DNA of 58,751 nt, from NCBI GenBank assembly GCA_035551935.1, contig DASZMJ010000379.1, positions 1 to 58,751 on the forward strand, in the 5' to 3' direction. The notes under the pieces are model-generated. The model worked only from the letters and a program-made list of their open reading frames with translations. It had not been told where the DNA came from and made no database searches. Below, piece after piece: positions 25,553-32,967 of this stretch. How positions within the stretch are numbered: position 1 is the stretch's first letter; each line of letters begins with the position of its first letter. The translations under genes were made by a program, and so were the position numbers. The stretch is from DASZMJ01 sp035551935. Its GTDB lineage: Bacteria > Planctomycetota > Planctomycetia > Isosphaerales > Isosphaeraceae.

Positions 25553-26086
25553 ATGGCGAGTCAGCGAAAAGCGGCCGGGGCCTCTCCGGCGGCCGGCCGA
25601 TCGCCCGGGGGCACCCTGGAACAGTGGTCCGCGTTCTTCGAGCAGGATTTGCCCCGCGTGGCCGACCCCTCCAAGCTGAGCAAGGCGCTGGCGATGCTCC
25701 GGGCCGAGCGGTTCCAGCTCTTCGCGGAGGTGCGGCCGGGCCGCGTCGTGGGCGTCGTGCGGAGCCAGTCGTCGTCGAAGCGGGTCTACGCTTGCCGCAT
25801 GTCGGAGGACGGCCGCTACGCCTGCTGCACGCAGAACCTGATCACCTGCGTCGTCTCGCGCGACTCGCCCTGCAAGCACCTCCTGGTGCTCGTCCTCGGC
25901 CTGGTCAACGCCGGGCAACTCGCGCCCGAGGCCGCGGTCGACTGGCTGGAGCGGTCCCGCGGCCAGGACGCGCGGCCCGACAAGGACGAGATGGCCGCCA
26001 TCTTCCTCCGCTACAAGGGGGCCGAGGCCGGCGAAGTGGACTGGCGCCCCACCGAGACCATCCCCGAAGACTTCTACGCGATGTGA
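25553..26086 (+). CDS. Small SWIM zinc-finger protein
   Basis: The protein is 177 residues and corresponds to the C-terminal part of the preceding protein without the pentapeptide repeats. It shares KALAMLRAERFQLFAEVRPG (compare MLKSGKNQLFAEVEP), VRSQSSSKRVYACRM, the finger YACCTQNLITC to CKHLL at about 89-110, and the tail VDWRPTETIPEDFYAM. The start 7 nt after the previous stop, with GAGG just before it, shows coupling. The duplication is tandem and the C-terminal tail is more conserved than the middle, so the tail is probably a docking peptide for a common partner such as the AAA or VWA protein. No enzyme motif is visible. Confidence 0.88.
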   Translation: MASQRKAAGASPAAGRSPGGTLEQWSAFFEQDLPRVADPSKLSKALAMLRAERFQLFAEVRPGRVVGVVRSQSSSKRVYACRMSEDGRYACCTQNLITCVVSRDSPCKHLLVLVLGLVNAGQLAPEAAVDWLERSRGQDARPDKDEMAAIFLRYKGAEAGEVDWRPTETIPEDFYAM

Positions 26087-26095
26087 GGCCGCTCG

Positions 26096-26425
26096 GTGGA
26101 CGAGATCGATGAGCTGCGCGACGCCCTGGACCGGCTCCACGCCGCGTTCGACGACCTGATCGCGCGCGGCCTCCGGGCGGCCGGCCCTCGGGAGCTCGCC
26201 CGCCTGACCGCCCTGGCCGACGAGCTCCGCCGGGCCGGGGCCGACCACCTCGCCGGCCGCTTGACCGAGCTGGCCGATCGCCTCCGGGCCGACGACCGGG
26301 CCGCCGCCCCCGCGCTGCTCCGCGCGATGACCTCGCTCCGCCTCTTCGACCGGGTGCTGACGCTCGAAGTCGCCTCCGCGAGCCTCGCCGCCGCGGCGGC
26401 CATACCGGTCGGCGAGGGAGGCTAG
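26096..26425 (+). CDS. Small helical protein of the SWIM/AAA/VWA operon
   Basis: The protein is 109 residues, with a GTG start 9 nt after the SWIM stop and GAGG in front of it. It is entirely charged and leucine/alanine-rich, predicted as a bundle of amphipathic helices, with no membrane segment. LRDALDRLHAAFDDLIARGL at its start lines up with LAHALDGLAAAVEELLLSGL at the start of the next gene product, and the similarity continues over about 85 residues. It therefore looks like a free-standing version of that N-terminal module. The stop codon TAG lies inside the outer arm of the 201-bp hairpin element that follows. Function unknown. Confidence 0.75.
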   Translation: MDEIDELRDALDRLHAAFDDLIARGLRAAGPRELARLTALADELRRAGADHLAGRLTELADRLRADDRAAAPALLRAMTSLRLFDRVLTLEVASASLAAAAAIPVGEGG

Positions 26426-26621
26426 TATCCTGAGTTACCAGTTCGGTCTGGAATCCGTGGGGTGGCCCGGACAACTTGTTGTCCGGGCGGCGCAGCCGCA
26501 AGAGGCGGCGGGCCAAGGCGTTCGGGCGGCCTCTCGTCGCTGCGCGACCCGGACAACAAGTTGTCCGGGTCACCCAGATTACCCAAAGTTACGACACGGA
26601 CTTCCAACTCAGGACACTAGC
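26421..26621. repeat. 201-bp nested inverted-repeat element (REPIN core with outer arms)
   Basis: The outer arms 26421-26436 and 26606-26621 match 15 of 16 (GCTAGTATCCTGAGTT and its near complement). Inside, arms 26460-26506 and 26529-26575 form a long imperfect hairpin whose first 28 nt are almost perfect: head GGGTG-CCCGG, then the 12-nt palindrome ACAACTTGTTGT. The element fills the whole spacer between two operon genes, starting at the stop codon of one and ending 4 nt before the ATG of the next. It should fold as RNA and may set the ratio of upstream to downstream expression. Confidence 0.8.
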
Positions 26622-26625
26622 CGCC

Positions 26626-27747
26626 ATGCTCCCCCCCGCCGCCGACCGGCCGAAGCTCGCCCACGCCCTCGACGGCCTCGCCGCGGCGGTCGAGGAGCTC
26701 TTGCTGAGCGGCCTCACCACGGCGTCCGAATCGACCCGGCAGACGCTCACGGTCGCCATGCAGGAGGCGTCGCGGTTCCGACTCTTGCGGCTCGGCTCGT
26801 CCCTGCGGGGGGCGGCCGAAGAGTTGGGGCGTTACGCCCGCCAGGACGCGGCCTTCTCGCGGCGCCGGCTGGCCTTCTTCCTCAACCGGTCCTGGCTGCT
26901 CAGCCGGGGGATCGGCCATGCGTTGCAGCAGGAGGACGAGGCCGAGTATGACCGGCTCGCGTGGACGCCCCCGTCGCGGCCGTTGCCGGAGGTGGAGGTC
27001 GTCTGCCTGGGCGTCGCGAAGAAGGTGGCCGCCGGCACGTTCGCGGCGTTCGACTTCCGCCTGAGGGCCGTCGCCGACGCCGGCCCGATCGCGGCGGGGG
27101 CTCGCCTCTCGTGGTCGGCGATCTTCCCGACGAAGCCGGGCACCGACATCCCGCCCGAGGGGTTCCTCCACCTGCCGCAGAAGCAGAGATTCACGCCGAC
27201 CGTCTTCCTCAACCGGACGAGCGTCGTCATCCGCGAGGCCAACGTCGCCGCGGACGAGTCGGGCGGCGGCCGGATCGTCCTGACCGACGGGAGCGCCGTG
27301 ACCTCCGGGGGCGCGTTCCGCGACTGGGCGAGGTTCCTCGACTGGACGCCCCGACCCGCGATCGAGCGCCTCGGCCGCCACCGCGCCGGGCCGCTCGACC
27401 TGGAGACCGAGCTCCAGGACGAGGTCATCCTGCGCGACTACGAGATCGGCCCGGCGGTCGACGGCGACGAGCCTGGCCATCTCGCTTATCCGATCGCCGC
27501 CGGGCCGCTCGCCCTGCGCGCCGTGGTCGGCCCCGGAGCCGAGGGCAAGGCCCTCAAGAAGGGGATGGACGACCTGAAGAAGCTCAAGAAGGGCCGGCCG
27601 CCGCTGTTCGGCCTGTTGCACTTCGAGCGTTGCCGACTGGTGTTCCAGCCGCTGTCGAGCTTCGGCGACGACGGGCCGGACTACCTGACGATCTCGAAGG
27701 ACGACGTCAACAAGGCCGCCCTGCTGAAGGCGATGTCGTTCACCTGA
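26626..27747 (+). CDS. Unknown protein with helical N-terminus, operon component
   Basis: The protein is 373 residues and soluble. The N-terminal 100 residues form the helical module shared with the 109-residue protein upstream. The remainder (about 115-373) is mixed, with beta-rich stretches (LPEVEVVCLGVAKKVAAGTFAAF broken here only for description, then WSAIFPTKPGTDI), and a lysine-rich helix LKKGMDDLKKLKKGRP near 265. The end DYLTISKDDVNKAALLKAMSFT fits no family I know. ATG 26626 is the first start after the 201-bp hairpin; the open frame extends upstream but only through the hairpin. It precedes the AAA gene by 30 nt and probably serves the AAA/VWA complex as subunit or substrate adaptor. 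Confidence 0.8.
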   Translation: MLPPAADRPKLAHALDGLAAAVEELLLSGLTTASESTRQTLTVAMQEASRFRLLRLGSSLRGAAEELGRYARQDAAFSRRRLAFFLNRSWLLSRGIGHALQQEDEAEYDRLAWTPPSRPLPEVEVVCLGVAKKVAAGTFAAFDFRLRAVADAGPIAAGARLSWSAIFPTKPGTDIPPEGFLHLPQKQRFTPTVFLNRTSVVIREANVAADESGGGRIVLTDGSAVTSGGAFRDWARFLDWTPRPAIERLGRHRAGPLDLETELQDEVILRDYEIGPAVDGDEPGHLAYPIAAGPLALRAVVGPGAEGKALKKGMDDLKKLKKGRPPLFGLLHFERCRLVFQPLSSFGDDGPDYLTISKDDVNKAALLKAMSFT

Positions 27748-27777
27748 CCCATCCCCAACCACCCGGCCCCGAGCGCC

Positions 27778-28935
27778 ATGGCCAAGAAGACCGCCGCCAA
27801 CGAAGTGCCGAAGCCCGCCGCCGCCGACGTCTTGCGCGAGCCGGCCGAGGTCCGCTACGCCGACCAGCTCGAGGCCCTCCGGCAGAACGACCAGGAGGCC
27901 CCGCCGGCCAACTGGCGGCTCTCGCCCCGCGCCGTCCTGGCCTACATCGCCGGCGGCAAGACCTTGAAGGCCACGATCGACGGCAAGGGCGTCGACGTGC
28001 CGATCACCCGCAAGTTCTTCGGCGACGACGGCATCGTCGAGCGGTCGATCGTCACCCTGGCGTCGGAGCGGGCCCTCCTGCTCGTCGGCGAGCCGGGCAC
28101 GGGCAAGAGCTGGCTCTCGGAGCACCTGGCCGCCGCCATCGGCGGCAGCTCGACGATCACGATCCAGGGGACCGCCGGCACGACCGAGGAGCACATCAAA
28201 TACGCGTGGAATATCGCCCGCGTGATCGCCGAGGGGCCGACGCCCGAGAACCTGATCCCCTCGCCGACGATGATCGCCATGAGGCTCGGCGCCCCGTTGC
28301 GGTTCGAGGAGCTGACCCGCTGCGTCCCCGACGTGCAGGACGCGCTCGTCTCGATCCTCTCGGACAAGGCGATCGCCGTCCCCGAGCTGCCGGGGTCGAA
28401 CATGGTCTTCGCCCGCCCCGGCTTCAACATCATCGCCACCGCCAACACCCGCGACCAGGGGGTCAACGAGCTGTCGGCGGCCCTCAAGAGGCGATTCAAT
28501 TACGTCTTCATCCCGATCGTCGGCGACCGCAAGACCGAGGTGAAGATCGTCCAGCAGCGCTCCGAGGAGCTCCTCCGCCGCTACGACCTGCCGGCCCGGA
28601 TCAACCCGTCGGTGATCGAGCTGCTCGCCACCGTCTTCCGCGAGATCCGCGACGGCAAGAGCTCCGACGGCGTGAGCCTCAAGAAGCCGAGCACGACCCT
28701 CTCGACCGCCGAGGCGATCGGCGTGGCCCTCGACGCCGCCCTCCACGCCCGCTTCTTCGGCGGGGGCGAGGTCGGCCCGGCCGACCTCGCCCGCAACATG
28801 GTCGGCGCCGTGGTGAAGGAGGACCAGGAGGACCGGGCCGCCCTCAAGGAGTACGCCACCCTCGTCGCCAAGAAGCGTGCGGCGAAGGACGCCGCGTGGA
28901 AGGAGTTCCACGACGCGCTCGTCGACCAGCTCTGA
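27778..28935 (+). CDS. MoxR-type AAA+ ATPase
   Basis: The protein is 385 residues and cytosolic. After a 90-residue N-terminal extension comes the AAA core: Walker A GEPGTGKSW at 104-112, an acidic Walker B region around LRFEELTRCVPDVQDALVSIL, which in MoxR proteins precedes ILSD/ILND, sensor-1 ANTRDQG, and the arginine region LSAALKRRFNY. MoxR ATPases act as chaperones or metal-cofactor inserters and nearly always work with a VWA protein, encoded here three genes downstream. The DUF5682 gene begins 34 nt later. It is the energy source of the putative complex. Confidence 0.92.
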   Translation: MAKKTAANEVPKPAAADVLREPAEVRYADQLEALRQNDQEAPPANWRLSPRAVLAYIAGGKTLKATIDGKGVDVPITRKFFGDDGIVERSIVTLASERALLLVGEPGTGKSWLSEHLAAAIGGSSTITIQGTAGTTEEHIKYAWNIARVIAEGPTPENLIPSPTMIAMRLGAPLRFEELTRCVPDVQDALVSILSDKAIAVPELPGSNMVFARPGFNIIATANTRDQGVNELSAALKRRFNYVFIPIVGDRKTEVKIVQQRSEELLRRYDLPARINPSVIELLATVFREIRDGKSSDGVSLKKPSTTLSTAEAIGVALDAALHARFFGGGEVGPADLARNMVGAVVKEDQEDRAALKEYATLVAKKRAAKDAAWKEFHDALVDQL

Positions 28936-28969
28936 ACCGACCCGATCCGCCTCCGAGAGACGTCCTCCC

Positions 28970-31387
28970 ATGACCGACGCCCGCCTCGCCGTCGCCGAAT
29001 CGGGCCTCGACCCGGCCGAGATCGCGCGTCGAGTGGAGGGGGTGCTGGCCGGGCCGCTCTACTGGTTCCCGGTCCGCCACCATTCGCCCACGGTCGCCCG
29101 ACTCCTGCGGGCGGCCCTGCTCGAACGCCGGCCGAGGCTCGTCCTGATCGAGGGCCCGAGCGAGGCGAACGACCTGATCCCTCACGTCGTCGACGCGAGG
29201 ACCGAGCCGCCGGTCGCCATCTATTCGTCGTATCGCGACGACGACAACGTGCTCGGGCTCAATGGCGTCGTCAGCCCGGCGCCGGACCTCCCGGCACGGT
29301 TCGCCGTCTGGTATCCGCTGACGATTTACTCGCCCGAATACGTGGCGATGAAGACGGCCGAGGAGATCGGCGCCGACGTCGTCTTCATCGACCTGCCGCA
29401 CCATGCGCAGATCGCGAGGAACGGGCCGGACGAGCGGCTCCCCCACACCCCACCGGCGGCGGACGAAGACCGGCTGATCACGACGAGCGGGTTCTATCAG
29501 ACGCTCGCCGACGCCGCCGGCTTCAAGTCGTTCCCGGAGGCGTGGGACACGCTCTTCGAGGGCCCCGAGACGGCCGATTTCGAGGCCTATCGCCGCGACC
29601 TCGCCGCCTTCTGCCTGGCCGCCCGGATCACGGCCGACCCGGCGGCGGAGCGGGCCGGGGAGACTGTCGAGCGCGAGCGGCACTTCCTCAAGTCCATCCG
29701 CGAGGCGCTCGGGGCCCGCGGCCTCCGGCCCGACGAGGCGGCCGTCGTCTGCGGGGGGTTCCACCTGTTCCTCGACCGGGACGACCCGACCCCGCCGCCC
29801 GAGCCCCCGGCCGGGACGGTCTACACGGCGGTCGTCCCCTATTCGTACTTCCGGATCTCCGAGCTCGCCGGCTACGGGGCGGGCGTGCGGGCGCCGCAGT
29901 TCTACGAGACCTGCCACGAGCTGACCGCCGCGGGCCGGGCCGGGGACGTCGCGATGGAGCACGCGATCGCCGTCCTGCGCCGGATGCGACGGGGCGGCGA
30001 ACCGCTCTCGACGGCCGACGCCATCGCCGCCACCCACCACGCCGGGATGCTCGCCCGGCTCCGGGGGCGGGGGCACGCGACGCTCGACGACATCGAGGAC
30101 GCGCTGCTGACCTGCTGCTGCAAGGGAAACCCCGCCGACGAGGGGGCCAAGCTCCGCCGGGCGATGGACGAGGCGGGCGTCGGCACGAGGATCGGCAAGG
30201 TCACGCCGGCGCTCGGGCGATTGCCGATCGTCGACGACTTCCACGCGCGGGTCGCCGAGCTGGAACTCGGCGACGTGCTCGGCCAGGAGCGCCGGCACGA
30301 CCTCCGGCTCGACAAGCGCGCGGCGAAGGACGCCCGTCGGTCGGCCTTCCTGCACCGACTGGCCCTCCTCAACGTGCCCTTCGCGGCGCCCTCGGCGCGC
30401 GGCGGCGGCTTCTCGGGGACGATCTTTCGCGAGGACTGGGCCGTCAAGTGGGAGCCCCGGACCGAGCCGGCCCTGATCGAGCAGAGCCTCTACGGCGACA
30501 CGGTCGAGTCGGCCGCCCTGGCCCGGCTCCGCGAGGCGATCGCCGAGGCGGGGACCGGCGCCGGGAAGACGTGCGAGCGCCTCTTGCAGGCGGTCGATCT
30601 GGACCTCCCCGAGCTCGTCCAGGTGGCCGAGACCGCCGGGGCCCGGGCCATCGACGCGGACCCGGATTTCGTCTCGCTCGCCTCGGCCCTGCATCACCTC
30701 AGCCTCCTCGACCGCTACGCGGCCCTGCGCGGCCTGCGCCGGGAGGTGCTGGACGACCTGCTCGTCCGGGCCTACGACCGGGCCTGCTTCGCCCTGCCCG
30801 ACGCCTCGTCGGTGCCGGACGAAGAGCATCAGGGCGTCGTCGACGCCCTCGTCACCGTGGCCGACCTGATCCAGAGGTCCGGCCCCGGACGTTTCGACCG
30901 CAGCCTGTTCGCCTCGGCCGCCCGCCGGGCCGCCGACGAGTCGCCGGCCCCCTTCCTCCGAGGGGCCTTCCTCGGCCTGCTCTGCGAGATCCGCGACCTG
31001 CCGGCCGAGGCCCTGGCGGCCGAGGTCGCCGGCCTGGCGCAGGCGTCGACGGAGCGGATGGTCACGGCCGGCGACCTCCTCGACGGCATGCTCGCCGTCT
31101 CGCGGACGTCGATCCTGCTCGGGGCCGAGGCCCTCGTCGCCGCGGTGGATGACCTGCTGAAGGCGGCCGAGTGGGACCCGTTCCTGACGATGCTCCCCCG
31201 CCTTCGGGCCGCCTTCGAGCGGCTCAACGAGCCCCAGCGCGACTCACTCGCCGCGACGGTCGCCCGCCGGCACGGCCTGGCGAAGGCGGACGATGTGCGG
31301 GGCATGTCCGGCAGCCTCCGGGCCACGGCCCTGGTGGCCCGCATCGACGCCGCCGTGGCGAAGGCCCTCGAAGGCTGGCCCCTCTGA
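28970..31387 (+). CDS. DUF5682 protein (ChaN/TIKI-like superfamily candidate)
   Basis: The protein is 805 residues. The N-terminus has FPVRHHSP at 33-40 and VLIEGPSEANDLIP at 58-71; the hallmark pair of histidines and the IEGP motif identify DUF5682. GGFH with H264 follows in VVCGGFHLF. The pattern of an N-terminal histidine and glutamate with a later GGxH resembles the metal-dependent TraB/TIKI/ChaN-type hydrolases, so a peptidase or esterase-like activity is plausible but unproven. The second half (about 400-805) is helical, with repeated L/A/E/R-rich segments. It lies between the AAA and VWA genes, 34 and 19 nt away. DUF5682 genes are known to me next to AAA, SWIM and VWA genes in actinobacteria. 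Confidence 0.88.
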   Translation: MTDARLAVAESGLDPAEIARRVEGVLAGPLYWFPVRHHSPTVARLLRAALLERRPRLVLIEGPSEANDLIPHVVDARTEPPVAIYSSYRDDDNVLGLNGVVSPAPDLPARFAVWYPLTIYSPEYVAMKTAEEIGADVVFIDLPHHAQIARNGPDERLPHTPPAADEDRLITTSGFYQTLADAAGFKSFPEAWDTLFEGPETADFEAYRRDLAAFCLAARITADPAAERAGETVERERHFLKSIREALGARGLRPDEAAVVCGGFHLFLDRDDPTPPPEPPAGTVYTAVVPYSYFRISELAGYGAGVRAPQFYETCHELTAAGRAGDVAMEHAIAVLRRMRRGGEPLSTADAIAATHHAGMLARLRGRGHATLDDIEDALLTCCCKGNPADEGAKLRRAMDEAGVGTRIGKVTPALGRLPIVDDFHARVAELELGDVLGQERRHDLRLDKRAAKDARRSAFLHRLALLNVPFAAPSARGGGFSGTIFREDWAVKWEPRTEPALIEQSLYGDTVESAALARLREAIAEAGTGAGKTCERLLQAVDLDLPELVQVAETAGARAIDADPDFVSLASALHHLSLLDRYAALRGLRREVLDDLLVRAYDRACFALPDASSVPDEEHQGVVDALVTVADLIQRSGPGRFDRSLFASAARRAADESPAPFLRGAFLGLLCEIRDLPAEALAAEVAGLAQASTERMVTAGDLLDGMLAVSRTSILLGAEALVAAVDDLLKAAEWDPFLTMLPRLRAAFERLNEPQRDSLAATVARRHGLAKADDVRGMSGSLRATALVARIDAAVAKALEGWPL

Positions 31388-31406
31388 CCGCCCGGAGCCC
31401 GCGCGA

Positions 31407-32567
31407 ATGCCCACCGACCCGCACACCCTGGCCCGCTGGCGACTGGTCCTGGGCAAGTCCGCCGAGGGGCATGGCATCGGCTGCGGCGGCGACACCCGCG
31501 CCGAGCGCATCGAGGGCCTCGTCGGCTTCCTCTTCGAGCCGGGCGGCGACGGGGACGGGAGCGGGGGGGGAGGGTCGGGGCGGCGCGGCGGGCGATCGGC
31601 CGATCGCACGGGCGGCCAGGGGCCGTCCCAGCTCACGGTGCCCGAGTGGGTCGACGCCGTCAACGAGCTCTTCCCGCGGCAGTCGAAGGAGGTCATGCAG
31701 AAGGAGCTCGTCCGCCGCCGGGGGATCGCCGACCTGATGGAGAAGCCCGAGCTGCTGGAGAAGATCGAGCCGAACCTGGAGCTGGTGAAGACCCTGCTCA
31801 CCCACCGCGAATTGATGAATCCGAAGACCCGCGGGCTCGCCCGGAAGATCATCGATCAGGTCGTCGAGGAGTTGAAGCGGAAGATGCAGGTGCAGGTCGA
31901 GCAGGCGATCACCGGGGCCCTGCGCAAGGACCGGCACTCGCCGCGGAAGGTCTTCCGCAACCTCGACCTCAAGACGACGCTCCGCCGCAACCTCCGGCAT
32001 TACGACGCCCGGTCGGGCAAGCTGCTGGTGGACCGCCTCTACTTCTACGCGGCCGAGCGGAAGAAGCGTCCCTGGCACGTGATCGTCGTCGTCGACCAGT
32101 CGGGCTCGATGCTGGAGAGCGCGATCTTCTCGGCCGTCATGGCGTCGATCTTCGCCGAGCTGCCGGCGGTGGCGACGTCGCTGGTCCTGTTCGACACCCA
32201 GGTGGTGGACCTGTCGGATCAGGTCGGGCAGCCGGTGGACGTGCTCCTGTCGATCCAGCTCGGCGGCGGGACCGACATCACCCGGGCGTTGATCTACGCC
32301 AACGGCCTCGTCCGCCAGCCGAGCCGGACGATCGTCGTGCTCATCACCGACTTCTACGAAGGCCGCGACGAGCGGGACCTGATCGCCCAGACCCGCCTGA
32401 TGGCCGACGGAGGCGTGCGGATGATCGGCCTCGGGGCGCTCGGCTTCGACGCCCGCCCCGCCTTCAACCGATCGACGGCCGGCAAGTTGCGCAAGGTGGG
32501 CATGGACATCCTCGCCTGCACCCCCGAGAAGCTGGCCGAGAGCATGGCCCAGATCATCCGGGGCTGA
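31407..32567 (+). CDS. CoxE-like VWA domain protein
   Basis: The protein is 386 residues and cytosolic (no signal peptide). The N-terminus has ARWRLVLGKSAEGHG followed by a glycine-rich linker (48-70). A helical region (80-200) leads into the VWA domain, with an intact MIDAS D230-Q-S-G-S, GGGTDITRAL as the second metal loop, and VLITDFYEG. MIDAS-containing VWA proteins of this class bind the MoxR ATPase and a client. ATG 31407 has GGAG upstream and lies 19 nt after the DUF5682 stop. It is the last gene of the operon; the next gene is on the other strand. Confidence 0.9.
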   Translation: MPTDPHTLARWRLVLGKSAEGHGIGCGGDTRAERIEGLVGFLFEPGGDGDGSGGGGSGRRGGRSADRTGGQGPSQLTVPEWVDAVNELFPRQSKEVMQKELVRRRGIADLMEKPELLEKIEPNLELVKTLLTHRELMNPKTRGLARKIIDQVVEELKRKMQVQVEQAITGALRKDRHSPRKVFRNLDLKTTLRRNLRHYDARSGKLLVDRLYFYAAERKKRPWHVIVVVDQSGSMLESAIFSAVMASIFAELPAVATSLVLFDTQVVDLSDQVGQPVDVLLSIQLGGGTDITRALIYANGLVRQPSRTIVVLITDFYEGRDERDLIAQTRLMADGGVRMIGLGALGFDARPAFNRSTAGKLRKVGMDILACTPEKLAESMAQIIRG

Positions 32568-32670
32568 TCCGCGGGCGTGTCGGTCCGGCCTGCTGATGTC
32601 GGCCGCGGCGCGCCGCCGCTCGTTGGCCGCGGGCGCCGAGGAAGGAAGACACGACCGATCGGGAGCCGCT

Positions 32671-32967
32671 TCACCCGCCCGCGATGGCGCCGACGACGAG
32701 GAACGGCTCCCGGCCGGCAAGGACCTCCTCCGGCAAGGGCGCGTCGGGAGGCTCGAGGGAGAGATCCTGTTCGCAGGCGAAGAACCGCAGGAACGGCCGA
32801 CGCCGTTGCGTCTCGTGGTCGCGGATCGTCCCGCGGAGCACCGGGTAGCGGGCCTCGAGCGCGTCGAGGACCGAGCGCAGGGTCGCCGGCCCTTCGACGC
32901 GCACCACCACTTCGCCGCCGACCCCCGCCAGGTTCCGGAGGTGGAATGGGAGTACGACGCGGATCAT
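32671..32967 (-). CDS. MoaD/ThiS-family ubiquitin-like sulfur carrier protein
   Basis: The protein is 98 residues. It begins MIRVVLPFHLRNLAG, typical of a beta-grasp sulfur carrier, and ends AIAGG, so the C-terminal di-glycine needed for thiocarboxylation is present at the very end. Its ATG overlaps the stop of the BNR-repeat gene by 4 nt. There is no ThiF/MoeB-like activating enzyme or molybdopterin gene in the window, so either a distant enzyme activates it or it has another role. Pairs of BNR protein and MoaD-like protein recur in bacteria, to my knowledge without a known function. Confidence 0.85.
   Translation of the reverse strand: MIRVVLPFHLRNLAGVGGEVVVRVEGPATLRSVLDALEARYPVLRGTIRDHETQRRRPFLRFFACEQDLSLEPPDAPLPEEVLAGREPFLVVGAIAGG

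Noticed and set aside
24067..32567. Calling the operon a known named defence system
   Set aside because: I recall similar gene neighbourhoods but no tested function, so a name would be unsupported.
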